Source: Clostridium_AF sediminicola
GTDB taxonomy: Bacteria; Bacillota; Clostridia; Clostridiales; Clostridiaceae
Assembly: GCF_050402865.1 (NCBI RefSeq)
Contig: NZ_BAABMF010000010.1
Coordinates: 118,345-182,344, forward strand
Direction of reading: 5' to 3'
Length of the DNA: 64,000 bases
Position 1 is the stretch's first letter, and every line of letters starts with the position of its first letter. The notes below the pieces were generated by a model that saw only the letters and a list, made by a program, of their open reading frames with translations, did no database searches and had not been told where the DNA came from. The position numbers were made by a program, and so were the translations under genes. Below, piece after piece: positions 25,098 through 34,560 of this stretch.

Positions 25098-26402
25098 TTA
25101 AACTGTAGCCCTTCTTTTAAAGATTAAACTAGTAATTACTGCAAGAATTATTGATGGTAAAATCCATGCAAAGCCAGCAGATGCAAGTGGGATTTTATTT
25201 ATTAGATTTCCCCAGAAAACAATAATATTTTCTAAGAAACCAATAGTTATACCAGTAGCCATAAAGCCATCATATAGACTCACCATTAAAGCGCCAATTA
25301 CTCCACCGATATATGCTGTATCTGGAATAAAATCATTCAATGCACACATTATTATAAGTACAAGCGCAACTGGATATACGGTAACCAATAATGGAACTGC
25401 AAATACTACGATTTTTTGAACACCGATATTTGCAAAAATTCCACTGAATAAAACTGTTGCAATAACAATACTTTTGTAGCTCACTTTATTTCTACTTAAT
25501 TTATTGAAATATGAACCTACAGTAGCAGTTAGTCCTATAGATGTTGTTAGACATGCTAATGAAACAATAATTGCTAGCGCAATTTTCCCAAAACCTCCAA
25601 GTAAACTAGTTGTTATTCCAACCAATAAATCAGTTTGAGCGATATCAGAAGGATATACGCCATTTACTGAAGAACCTAGATAAATTAAACCTCCATAAAT
25701 AACAGCTAGTCCTAAAGCTGCAATGGCACCTGCAGATACTGTTAAACGAATTTGTTCTTTTTCTGATTGATAGCCTTTATTTATAATAGCACTTAAAATT
25801 ACACCTCCAAATACTAAAGAAGCAAGGGCATCCATAGTTTGATAGCCTTCAGTAAAACCTTTGGAAAAAGGATTTATTGACATTTCAGTAAGTGGTGCAC
25901 CTAAAGGAGAGATGATTCCTTTGACAATAATAATTAGCATTGTCAACAATAGCATAGGTGTAAGTATTTTGCCGATTTTATCGACAATTTGTGAAGGTTT
26001 TATAACAAAATAAAGTGTAAGAGCAAAGAAAATAATAGACACGATAATTCCATTTATTTCTGGAAATAGTGGTTTTATACCCATTTCAAAAGTTGTCGCA
26101 CCTGTTTTGGGTATAGCTAATAATGGTCCAATTGCAAGTATAATAACAGTACCGAAAATTTTACTGAATACAGGATGAACTTTGTTACCTACATCATCTA
26201 TAGTTGAGCCGACTTTAGAAATTCCAACTATACCTAAAAGTGGCATTCCTATAGCTGTAAGAAAGAATCCAAAACCACATATAATCCAATTCTTACCTGA
26301 GATCAATCCTAAAGCTGGTGGGAAGATTAGATTACCGGCTCCAAAAAACATTGCAAATAAAGCTAGTCCTAATACTAAAACGTCTTTTGTTTTTTTCTGC
26401 AT
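25098..26402 (-). CDS. brnQ: Branched-chain amino acid transport system II carrier protein
   Basis: A 434-residue, about 12-segment membrane protein of the BrnQ/LIVCS family, with the N-terminal FAMFFGAGNLIFPPALG signature. The family imports leucine, isoleucine and valine with Na+ or H+. The start at 26402 is chosen because GGAGGA lies 8 nt upstream; the in-frame ATG 15 bases further upstream overlaps that site. It stands alone and converges with yitT. Uptake of branched-chain amino acids fits an amino-acid fermenter that also controls ilvBN with a T-box. Confidence 0.92.
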   Translation of the reverse strand: MQKKTKDVLVLGLALFAMFFGAGNLIFPPALGLISGKNWIICGFGFFLTAIGMPLLGIVGISKVGSTIDDVGNKVHPVFSKIFGTVIILAIGPLLAIPKTGATTFEMGIKPLFPEINGIIVSIIFFALTLYFVIKPSQIVDKIGKILTPMLLLTMLIIIVKGIISPLGAPLTEMSINPFSKGFTEGYQTMDALASLVFGGVILSAIINKGYQSEKEQIRLTVSAGAIAALGLAVIYGGLIYLGSSVNGVYPSDIAQTDLLVGITTSLLGGFGKIALAIIVSLACLTTSIGLTATVGSYFNKLSRNKVSYKSIVIATVLFSGIFANIGVQKIVVFAVPLLVTVYPVALVLIIMCALNDFIPDTAYIGGVIGALMVSLYDGFMATGITIGFLENIIVFWGNLINKIPLASAGFAWILPSIILAVITSLIFKRRATV

Positions 26403-26635
26403 TTCATTTTCCTCCATATTATTTATGTATTTTTAGCTTTTGTGGAAACATAGTTGATTATAGTATTTTACCTTTAGAAAGTCAATTGTTTAAAATAATT
26501 CAATAAAGTTTCTTTGAAAAAATCTTTGAAGTATGCGTATTTTCAAAAGAAAAGTAGAATTAGTTTTTAAGCTGGCCCTTTTATATGCTATAATTAGAAC
26601 TGCTTCTAGATGAATAAAAAGAGAGGAAGTTTTAA

Positions 26636-28081
26636 GTGAATAATAAAAGTTTTAAAGAATTTGGAATAAATAGCGAAGTGGTAAAGGCTTTGAAAAAATT
26701 AGGATATGAAAAGCCTACAGAAGTTCAGGAGAAAGTTATCCCTTATGCAGTAAAAGGTGAAGATATAGTTGTAAAAGCCCAAACAGGTAGTGGTAAGACA
26801 GCAGCCTTTGGAATACCTCTATGTGAAAAAATTTTAATTGAGAAAAAAAATCCACAAGTTTTAGTTTTAACTCCTACAAGGGAACTAGCAGTTCAAGTAA
26901 AAGAGGAAATCTCAAACATTGGCAGACTTAAAAGAATTAGATGCGCAGCAGTTTACGGTAAACAGCCTGTTCATATACAAGAAAGAGAATTACGTCAAAG
27001 GGTTCATGTTATTGTAGGTACACCTGGTAGGGTTATGGACCACATAGTAAGAGGAAATATTAATGTTGAAGAAATAAAACATTTAGTTATCGATGAAGCA
27101 GATAAAATGTTGAATATGGGCTTTGTAGACCAAGTAGAGGATATAATAAATAAATTACCTAAAGATAGAATTACTATGTTGTTCTCCGCTACAGTACCGG
27201 AAAAAATAAAAAATATATGCAATAAATATATGATTGAACCTAAAAATATTGAAGTAAGTTCAAAAAATTCTACTTTGGAAAAAATTAATCAAGTTTGTTA
27301 TGAAATTGAAAAAGATATGAAATTTATGCTTTTGAATAAGTTAATTTATACAGAAAAAATGGAAAGCTGTATAATCTTTTGTAACACAAGAGAAACAGTT
27401 GAATTAGTTACAGAAAAAATGAAAAGAAAAAGGTATTATTGCAAAGCCTTACATGGCGGGATGGAACAAAATGATAGATTAGACACTATGGAAAGATTTA
27501 AAAGAGGGGAATTTCATTTTTTAATAGCTACCGATGTTGCAGCTAGAGGAATTCATATAGATAATATTGGTCATGTGGTGAATTATGAAATTCCATATGA
27601 AAAAGAAAGCTATGTTCATAGAATTGGTAGGACTGGAAGAGCAGGTAAAAGTGGTAAAGCTATTACATTTGTTACTCCTTATGAAAACAAATTTTTAATG
27701 GAACTACAAAATTATTTAAATTATGAAATACAAAAAAATAATATGCCTACAGAGGACGAATTCCAAGAGGCTAAAGAGATTTTCCACGAAAAAATAATGT
27801 CTAGGCCAAGAATAAAAAAGGAAAATAAATCCAATATTAATAAAGGAATAACAAAGATTAGAATAAACTCTGGTAAGAAGAAAAAAATTAGACCAGGTGA
27901 TGTTCTAGGGGCAATTTCAAATATAAAAGGAATTTTACCTGATGATATTGGTATAATTGACGTTCAGGATACAATGACACATATTGATATACTTAATAAT
28001 AAAGGTCAAATAGTAATAAAAGCTCTAAAATATACAAAAATAAAAGGGAAGACTGTGAGCGGAAAAATTATTAAAAAATAG
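26636..28081 (+). CDS. DEAD-box RNA helicase, DbpA-like
   Basis: A 481-residue helicase with the Q motif region GYEKPTEVQ, Walker A AQTGSGKTAAFG, PTRELAVQV, DEADKML and SAT, then ARGIHIDN and HRIGRTGRAG. The C-terminal 75 residues (from RPGDVLGAISNIKGI) form a DbpA RNA-binding domain, which in E. coli DbpA and B. subtilis YxiN targets 23S rRNA during 50S assembly. The start is GTG after GAGGAAG. recQ follows 10 nt later in the same operon. The sigma-A -10 TATAAT is at 26589-26594. Confidence 0.9.
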   Translation: MNNKSFKEFGINSEVVKALKKLGYEKPTEVQEKVIPYAVKGEDIVVKAQTGSGKTAAFGIPLCEKILIEKKNPQVLVLTPTRELAVQVKEEISNIGRLKRIRCAAVYGKQPVHIQERELRQRVHVIVGTPGRVMDHIVRGNINVEEIKHLVIDEADKMLNMGFVDQVEDIINKLPKDRITMLFSATVPEKIKNICNKYMIEPKNIEVSSKNSTLEKINQVCYEIEKDMKFMLLNKLIYTEKMESCIIFCNTRETVELVTEKMKRKRYYCKALHGGMEQNDRLDTMERFKRGEFHFLIATDVAARGIHIDNIGHVVNYEIPYEKESYVHRIGRTGRAGKSGKAITFVTPYENKFLMELQNYLNYEIQKNNMPTEDEFQEAKEIFHEKIMSRPRIKKENKSNINKGITKIRINSGKKKKIRPGDVLGAISNIKGILPDDIGIIDVQDTMTHIDILNNKGQIVIKALKYTKIKGKTVSGKIIKK

Positions 28082-28091
28082 AGGTGAAAAT

Positions 28092-30245
28092 ATGATTGAA
28101 AATGCACAAAAAGCTTTGAAAACATATTTTGGGTATGATAGTTTTCGCCAAGGACAAAAAGAAGTAATATATGATGTACTAGATAATAGAGATGTAGTTG
28201 CAATAATGCCTACAGGCGCAGGAAAGTCAATGTGCTTTCAAGTTCCTGCTGTTTTGTTCGATGGTATAACCATTGTAATTTCCCCACTTATTTCATTAAT
28301 GAAAGATCAAGTGGATAGTTTGAAAGAGGCTGGAATTAATGCTACTTTTATAAACAGTACTTTAAGTACCACAGAGATAAATAATAGGATGTTTAGAATT
28401 CTTTCAGGAGATTATAAACTTGTGTATGTTGCACCTGAAAGATTAGAATCTAGGAATTTTGTTGATACTTTGTGCAATATGAATATTTCATTTGTAGCTA
28501 TAGATGAAGCACATTGTATATCCCAATGGGGTCATGATTTTAGGCCTAGTTATAGAAAAGTTTCTAATTTTATTAGAAATATACAACCGCGTCCCATAGT
28601 AGGGGCATTTACGGCAACAGCAACAGAAAAAGTAAAAAATGATATAATAAATTTACTTAATCTAAATGAACCAAGTATCTATGTTACAGGATTTGATAGA
28701 GAAAATTTATCATTTACAGTATTAAAAGGTGAGAATAGAGAAAGTTTTATTTTAGATTATTTAGATAAGAATAAAGGTTTGACGGGTATAATATACACAT
28801 CCACACGAAAAGCAGCAGATAATATTTATAATCTATTAATTAAAAACGGGATAAAAGCAGGAGTTTATCATGCAGGGTTAAGTGATGAAGAAAGAAGTGA
28901 AACCCAAAATAAATTTGCATATGATGATATAGATGTAGTAGTGGCTACTAATGCTTTTGGGATGGGAATTGATAAATCAAATGTTCGATTTGTTATACAT
29001 AATAATATACCAAAGAATATGGAAGCCTACTACCAAGAAGCTGGTCGTGCCGGAAGAGATGGTGAAAAAGCAGAGTGTATACTATTGTTTGCACCGAGAG
29101 ATATACAATTACAAGCTTATTTTATTGAAGAAAGTATGATGTCCCCAGAAAGAAAAATTAATGAGTATGAAAAGTTAAGAGCTATGGTGGATTATTGTCA
29201 TACATCAAAATGTTTAAGGCAGTATATATTGGAGTATTTTGGAGATACATTAGAAACTGATAATTGTGCTAATTGTAGTAATTGTAATGATGACAGTGAA
29301 CTTGTAGATATTACATTAGAAGCACAAAAAATATTTTCATGTATTTATAGGATGCAGCAAAGATATGGAAGTGGAATGGTAGCGGATGTATTGAAAGGAT
29401 CAACAAATAAAAAACTGCGACAATGGAATTTAAATGTGTTGTCAACGTATGGAATTATGAAACAGCATACTAAAAAAGAAATTGTTGATATAATAAATAA
29501 ATTAACTGCGGATAATTATCTTAATTTGACCAATGATGCATATCCAGTGCTTAAACTTACCAATAAAGCAGTGGGAGTTTTAAAAAATGGTGATAAAGTT
29601 GAGATGAAGGCCGTAAAAGCTACAAAACGATTATCTACTGATAATGAATTATTCGAATTATTAAGAAGCTTAAGAAAAGAAATATCTTCAAAAGAAAATG
29701 TACCTCCTTATATTGTGTTTTCAGATGCTTCATTGAAAGAAATGAGTACTTATATGCCTACAAACAAAATTGAGATGCTAAATGTGAAAGGTGTAGGTAA
29801 TGCAAAGTTTGAAAGATATGGTCAAGATTTCATATCAGCTATTAATGAATATGTTGAAGAAAAGAAAATAGATATAAGTTCCTTTAGAAAACCGCTTAAG
29901 GAAGGGATTGATAGCGAAAAAGTATTAAATATAGATTCATCAAAGAACTCAGATAAAACCCCGAGTCATGTTATAACATTCGAGATGTTTAATGAAGGTA
30001 AGTCTATTGAAGAAATAGTAAAGGACAGAGACTTAAAGAAAAGAACCGCTGAAAGTCATATTATTAGGTCTTTGCAAGAAGGAATGGAAACGGATGTTAA
30101 AAGAATAGTTCCGGAAAACTATATTCCTATGATAGTTGAGGCAATAAAAAATTGCGAAGAAGATAAATTAACGCCAGTTAAGGAAAAGTTACCTGAGGAA
30201 GTAGAATTTTTCTGGATAAGTTTAGTGAAGTATGGAGTTATGTAA
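28092..30245 (+). CDS. recQ: RecQ family ATP-dependent DNA helicase
   Basis: A 717-residue 3'-5' helicase. Helicase motifs are MPTGAGKSMCFQ, DEAHCISQWGHDFRPSY, ATNAFGMGIDKSNVRFVIH and YYQEAGRAGRDG. The zinc-binding domain follows with ligands in KCLRQYILEYF and CANCSNC, then winged helix and HRDC (about 515-590) domains. The last 100 residues match the HTH_40 extension found in many Firmicute RecQ proteins. It unwinds forked and recombining DNA. GAGGTG precedes the ATG, 10 nt after the DbpA-like gene. Confidence 0.93.
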   Translation: MIENAQKALKTYFGYDSFRQGQKEVIYDVLDNRDVVAIMPTGAGKSMCFQVPAVLFDGITIVISPLISLMKDQVDSLKEAGINATFINSTLSTTEINNRMFRILSGDYKLVYVAPERLESRNFVDTLCNMNISFVAIDEAHCISQWGHDFRPSYRKVSNFIRNIQPRPIVGAFTATATEKVKNDIINLLNLNEPSIYVTGFDRENLSFTVLKGENRESFILDYLDKNKGLTGIIYTSTRKAADNIYNLLIKNGIKAGVYHAGLSDEERSETQNKFAYDDIDVVVATNAFGMGIDKSNVRFVIHNNIPKNMEAYYQEAGRAGRDGEKAECILLFAPRDIQLQAYFIEESMMSPERKINEYEKLRAMVDYCHTSKCLRQYILEYFGDTLETDNCANCSNCNDDSELVDITLEAQKIFSCIYRMQQRYGSGMVADVLKGSTNKKLRQWNLNVLSTYGIMKQHTKKEIVDIINKLTADNYLNLTNDAYPVLKLTNKAVGVLKNGDKVEMKAVKATKRLSTDNELFELLRSLRKEISSKENVPPYIVFSDASLKEMSTYMPTNKIEMLNVKGVGNAKFERYGQDFISAINEYVEEKKIDISSFRKPLKEGIDSEKVLNIDSSKNSDKTPSHVITFEMFNEGKSIEEIVKDRDLKKRTAESHIIRSLQEGMETDVKRIVPENYIPMIVEAIKNCEEDKLTPVKEKLPEEVEFFWISLVKYGVM

Positions 30246-30277
30246 AGAGTATTGAAGTTTTCACTTCAATACTCTTT
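30244..30277 (+). terminator. Terminator after recQ
   Basis: A perfect 15-bp stem, AAAGAGTATTGAAGT, with a 4-nt loop; the 3' arm ends in CTCTTT. Confidence 0.75.
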
Positions 30278-30338
30278 GTATAGCATTGCCAATCGTTCTT
30301 CTTGACATAGTTGAATTTTTATATGTTAATTTTTTTGC

Positions 30339-31421
30339 TTATGCTTTTTTAAATCTAACATAGATTTCAGCTGCAATAAAAAATATTACCGGCAGAATAG
30401 CTTGAAAAATAAAAGCATAATAAGGCCATACTTTCAAAGCCCATGTCGACATTTCCATGATACTTTTATAAATAAAAGTTGATAAAATACTCATAGTGAT
30501 ACCTATAGGAGTGACTATGAATCGATATTCTTTAAAACCAAATAATTTAGTCACTCCTTTACTTGCTGCTAAAAGACATATGCTGATTTTAGTAATACCT
30601 CCAATTAAAAACATCATGCTAATTAATATCTCTATTCTTTCAATGAAAGTGCCTAGTTTAATTCTACGAACTGTGGTATAGGCAGGGAAATAATCAATTT
30701 CTGCTATGTCTGCACCTAGAATTAATATATCAGATAGGGAAGTTATTAATAGCAGTATTCCACCTAAAAAGAGGCCTATTCTATAAATCTTAGGCGATTC
30801 TTTTTCTTTAAAACTGGTAAATACCATAGTAAATATAACTAACTCTGCAAAGGGAAAAGAAAAAACTGAGAATGCTCCTTTTAATACTGGTGTAAAGCCA
30901 TCATATAGTATAGGCATTAAGTTATTTATATTCATATCTTTAATTAACAATATAACTGGAATACTTATAGAAATTATTAAAAAAACAACAGCAAATTCCC
31001 CCCATCTACCTATAATTTCTATACCAAAGGTTACTGCTTCTATACATATTATAGCTATAAATAGAGTCAATATAATCAATGGGGTGTTATCCAAACTTAC
31101 AATATCTATAAAATAAGCAAAATTACATATAACTAAGGTACCTAAGTGGAAGGAAAACCATATATACAATATGCTAAAAAATTTACCTAAAACTTTGCCA
31201 AAAATAATTTGTAATATATCAAAAAGGTCTTTATCAGGAAATAGATAAAGGAACCTTTCGAATATTAGTAAGATAGGAAGTGCAAAAATCATAGCTAATA
31301 GGATAGCTAACCATACATCTTTTTTTGCCTCTATTCCAGGAGTAAGAATTGTAGAACTTCCTGAAATAAATAAAATAATCAAAATTATAGCTTGTTTATA
31401 GGTCAGATTACTATTTTGCAT
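30339..31421 (-). CDS. Spore germination permease, GerAB family
   Basis: A 360-residue protein with about ten membrane segments, of the GerAB/ArcD/ProY (spore permease) family in the APC superfamily. It shows the typical start YKQAIILIILFISGSSTIL. GerAB subunits sit in the spore inner membrane and bind the germinant. It is the last gene of the operon A-C-D-B, transcribed leftward. The germinant, probably an amino acid, cannot be predicted. Confidence 0.9.
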   Translation of the reverse strand: MQNSNLTYKQAIILIILFISGSSTILTPGIEAKKDVWLAILLAMIFALPILLIFERFLYLFPDKDLFDILQIIFGKVLGKFFSILYIWFSFHLGTLVICNFAYFIDIVSLDNTPLIILTLFIAIICIEAVTFGIEIIGRWGEFAVVFLIISISIPVILLIKDMNINNLMPILYDGFTPVLKGAFSVFSFPFAELVIFTMVFTSFKEKESPKIYRIGLFLGGILLLITSLSDILILGADIAEIDYFPAYTTVRRIKLGTFIERIEILISMMFLIGGITKISICLLAASKGVTKLFGFKEYRFIVTPIGITMSILSTFIYKSIMEMSTWALKVWPYYAFIFQAILPVIFFIAAEIYVRFKKA

Positions 31422-31436
31422 ATGTACATCCCCTAA

Positions 31437-31646
31437 TTATTTAATAACTGTAGAAACTAACTTTTCAATAAAAACAGCTGGACTGGGTACTTCGACTCCT
31501 AAACTTAGCAAAATACTTAATACTAAAGATGCCGTCATCATTACACTATATAAAAGCATTTCTTTTTTTTTGCCTCTTCTAATTAAAGGAATTCCATCGA
31601 AATAAATTATTATTATATATGCAACTATTATAATAAAAACTAACAT
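31437..31646 (-). CDS. Small two-helix membrane protein of the germination operon (GerXD type)
   Basis: A 69-residue protein with two hydrophobic helices (residues 2-15 and about 30-48) separated by a basic loop RRGKKKE. Small two-helix proteins of this kind are encoded in many ger operons and change the response of the cognate receptor; this assignment rests on size, topology and position. It starts 2 nt after gerC and ends 15 nt before gerB. Confidence 0.75.
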   Translation of the reverse strand: MLVFIIIVAYIIIIYFDGIPLIRRGKKKEMLLYSVMMTASLVLSILLSLGVEVPSPAVFIEKLVSTVIK

Positions 31647-31648
31647 TT

Positions 31649-32806
31649 TTATTCACCAACCTCTATAGGTTTTGAAATCAATCCACTGTTTCTAATGTTG
31701 ATTTTTACTTCTACACGAGTATCTAATTTTTTGAAGTGATATTCCCAATTAGGTTGTATTTTATATTTCCATTCTTTGGGCATTTCTCTCATTATAATGC
31801 CTGAGAAGTCAAATATATCGCTTTCTATATCCTTCTGACATTTTTCTATAACTTTTTCAACTTTTCTTTTTATATAGTTTTCAGCATCTTCTTGTAGAAT
31901 TATTCTTCCTTTTTCTTCTATAAAGTCTTTTTGTCTATTTAATTCAATAATACCTACATCAAGTTCTACATTGATATTCATAGTAAGTTTATCATTTTTA
32001 TACTCAGGTTTAACTTTAGTTTTATTCTTAAAAATCTCTAACGTATTTTTATAGGTCTCATCATCTACTTTGCTTTCTACTATTATTGAGCCACCTTCTA
32101 GCTTATCCATAACAATTAAAGCCCATTTTGTCTCAGTATCATTTAGTCCGTTAACTTGTTTATCTCCTTTAAATGCAACACTACCTGAAATTTTATAAAA
32201 TGGTACTTTTTCTTGAACTTCTATTTCAATACTAGGAAGTAAAGGAGAATAGCCTTCTGCAAGGAGTGCTTCTGTGAATTCCCATATGTTCATAGAACTA
32301 TAATGTGATACATGTTTTTGATTTTTTAATGATTCCTCAATATTAAATGAAGTTACGTCGGCACCTGGTTCATGTGCTTTATATAATATTTTACTTGCTG
32401 TGTCTTCCTTTGAAACAAGTATTTTCATATCTCCTCTCATTTCACGGTCTCTATTTACAAGATCCATAATAGTTATTAAATCAGATTTACTTATCTCTTT
32501 ACTTAAAACAAGAATCTTTGAATGACTCCAATAAGCTTTTTTTCCAGATGTTTTTAAAATTTGTCTATATGAATCAAAAACTGAATCTCCTTTAGTTTTA
32601 ACAAGTTTTGAATTCATTCCTTGCCCTTCTACTGGATTCATTATTTCTATTGTAAGAATATATTTACCTGTAGATTTTTCTTTATCGACAGCTACTCCTG
32701 CAACAATTGCGAGATCATCTATTTCTCTATAGTTCCAACAGGATGATAAAGTTAAAGTATTCAAGAGCATAATAAAAAGAAATAGTTTTTTTTTGAAAGA
32801 TTTCAT
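31649..32806 (-). CDS. Ger(x)C family spore germination lipoprotein
   Basis: A 385-residue lipoprotein. The signal peptide ends in the lipobox LSSC, followed by WNYREIDDLAIVAGVAVD, the hallmark of GerAC proteins. The body corresponds to the three-domain GerAC fold outside the spore inner membrane. It acts with GerAA and GerAB in one germinant receptor. Its gene follows gerA by 26 nt. Confidence 0.92.
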   Translation of the reverse strand: MKSFKKKLFLFIMLLNTLTLSSCWNYREIDDLAIVAGVAVDKEKSTGKYILTIEIMNPVEGQGMNSKLVKTKGDSVFDSYRQILKTSGKKAYWSHSKILVLSKEISKSDLITIMDLVNRDREMRGDMKILVSKEDTASKILYKAHEPGADVTSFNIEESLKNQKHVSHYSSMNIWEFTEALLAEGYSPLLPSIEIEVQEKVPFYKISGSVAFKGDKQVNGLNDTETKWALIVMDKLEGGSIIVESKVDDETYKNTLEIFKNKTKVKPEYKNDKLTMNINVELDVGIIELNRQKDFIEEKGRIILQEDAENYIKRKVEKVIEKCQKDIESDIFDFSGIIMREMPKEWKYKIQPNWEYHFKKLDTRVEVKINIRNSGLISKPIEVGE

Positions 32807-32832
32807 TTTAGATTACTTCCTTTAAGTTAGAA

Positions 32833-34341
32833 TTAATTTTTCCATATGATAAATCTATTATTTTTATTTTTGTTTTCTTCAGAAGCTCTTATAATAACAT
32901 CTTTTAAATCATTTTTATTTAGAGAACCGTACTTTAACATATAATCTACCCCTAAGGATTTCATGGAAAATAAGTATATACTTATACCAATTACTCCAAA
33001 TATATAACCATATAAACCAATAAAAGATGATATAAGTAACAGGCTCATCTGTAGTATGATTATAGTTTGAGACATCTTTGGCAATGCAAATTGAGTTATT
33101 GCAGTAAGAGCAACTACTATTACCATAGGTGCACTTATTAAAGTGGCGCTTACAGCTGCTTCGCCTAAAACAAGTGCCCCAACTATACTGATTGCCTGAC
33201 CTATATTTTTAGGTAAACGCGTACCAGTTTCTCTTATTAATTCAAATACAATCAACATAAGTATTGCTTCAACTATAGTAGGAAAAGGAACCTCTTTTTT
33301 AGCTGATGCGATACTAATAATTAACGGCGTAGGTATTAGTTCCTGATGAAATGTTGTAAGTGCAACATAAATAGCAGGTGTACTAGTGGAAAGAAAAAAA
33401 GAAAACATTCTAAGGAGTCTATTGATTGAACCATAAATAAAATTACTATAATAATCTTCGTTAACTTGAAAATATTCAAGAAATATAAATGGCATTGTCA
33501 AAACATAAGGAGTTCCATCACATATTAATGCAATTCTACCTTCTAGTAATTTACCCATAACTGTGTCAGGTCTTTCGGTACCACCTATTGTATTAAAAAT
33601 AGAATTGGGATGGTCTTTAATAGATTCTTCTATATAATTTGATCCTAAAATTCCCTCTGCTTTTATTTTATCTAATCTACTATTCAAATCATCTAATGCT
33701 TTTTGAGGAACTAAACTTTCTAGGTAACAAAGACATATTTTTGTTTTTATAACTCCACCAATATCTCTATTCTTAAATTTTAAATCAGGGGTGTTTAATT
33801 TTCTTCTTAATAAGGAGATGTTGGTATTTATAGATTCAGCAAATCCTTCTCTAGGACCTTTGATTGCGCCTTCAGCATCTGGCTCAGAAATGGATCTTCT
33901 TTCCCAGTCCTTTGTATTAATATAAATTACTTCATCAAAATTCTCTATTAATAACAAAGTATCTCCATATAATATCGACTTAACAGCTAAATCAATAGAA
34001 TTTGTTCTCATGATACTATTAGTTGTTAAGACTTTTTCTGAAATATAATCTAGAAAAGTATTGCTTTCTACTATTTTATCCATAGGATCATGTATTAGTG
34101 GTTCAATAATATTTTGATTTATTTCTCTTGAGTTAATAAGGCTCTCAACAAAAATTATACAAAATTGTTTGCCGGTTTTTTTATTTTTTAAATATCTATA
34201 AACAATGGAATCGTCATTAGCTAATATTTTATTTTTAAATATATCAACATTACTTTGAAGAGAGGTTGTAAGTTTATAATCATTGCTGAAATTTTTTTCT
34301 TTAAAATTATTCGAGGTATTATTATTGTTATTATTCTCCAT
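32833..34341 (-). CDS. Spore germination protein, GerAA family
   Basis: A 502-residue GerAA protein. A cytoplasmic N-terminal domain of about 280 residues (with LIHDPMDKIV and EGRIALICDGTPYVLTMPFIFLEYFQ) precedes four to five membrane segments. GerAA subunits oligomerise into the ion-conducting part of the germinant receptor. It is the first gene of the operon, with AAGGTGAG before the ATG. Such operons are normally transcribed by sigma-G in the forespore; I could not identify a convincing sigma-G promoter upstream. Confidence 0.92.
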   Translation of the reverse strand: MENNNNNNTSNNFKEKNFSNDYKLTTSLQSNVDIFKNKILANDDSIVYRYLKNKKTGKQFCIIFVESLINSREINQNIIEPLIHDPMDKIVESNTFLDYISEKVLTTNSIMRTNSIDLAVKSILYGDTLLLIENFDEVIYINTKDWERRSISEPDAEGAIKGPREGFAESINTNISLLRRKLNTPDLKFKNRDIGGVIKTKICLCYLESLVPQKALDDLNSRLDKIKAEGILGSNYIEESIKDHPNSIFNTIGGTERPDTVMGKLLEGRIALICDGTPYVLTMPFIFLEYFQVNEDYYSNFIYGSINRLLRMFSFFLSTSTPAIYVALTTFHQELIPTPLIISIASAKKEVPFPTIVEAILMLIVFELIRETGTRLPKNIGQAISIVGALVLGEAAVSATLISAPMVIVVALTAITQFALPKMSQTIIILQMSLLLISSFIGLYGYIFGVIGISIYLFSMKSLGVDYMLKYGSLNKNDLKDVIIRASEENKNKNNRFIIWKN

Positions 34342-34560
34342 AAAATCTCACCTTTTTATTTTTATTAAAACTAACACTCTTTTAATACTTAATAATATTT
34401 TTTACATAAAATCGAATAATATCCTTAAAATATTAATACATATTGATTTATACAAATAGTTTAAACAAGTGGTAAAACTTTATATCATCTTACTTTTTTT
34501 GGTTTAACCATGTTATAATCAAATTAAATAATTAAATTGGTTATTAAGGAGGTTTTTATT

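Noticed and set aside
26573..26590. Sigma-54 promoter before the DbpA-like helicase gene
   Set aside because: TGGCCC...ATGC has the GG-GC separation one base too long; TATAAT at 26589 explains the promoter.
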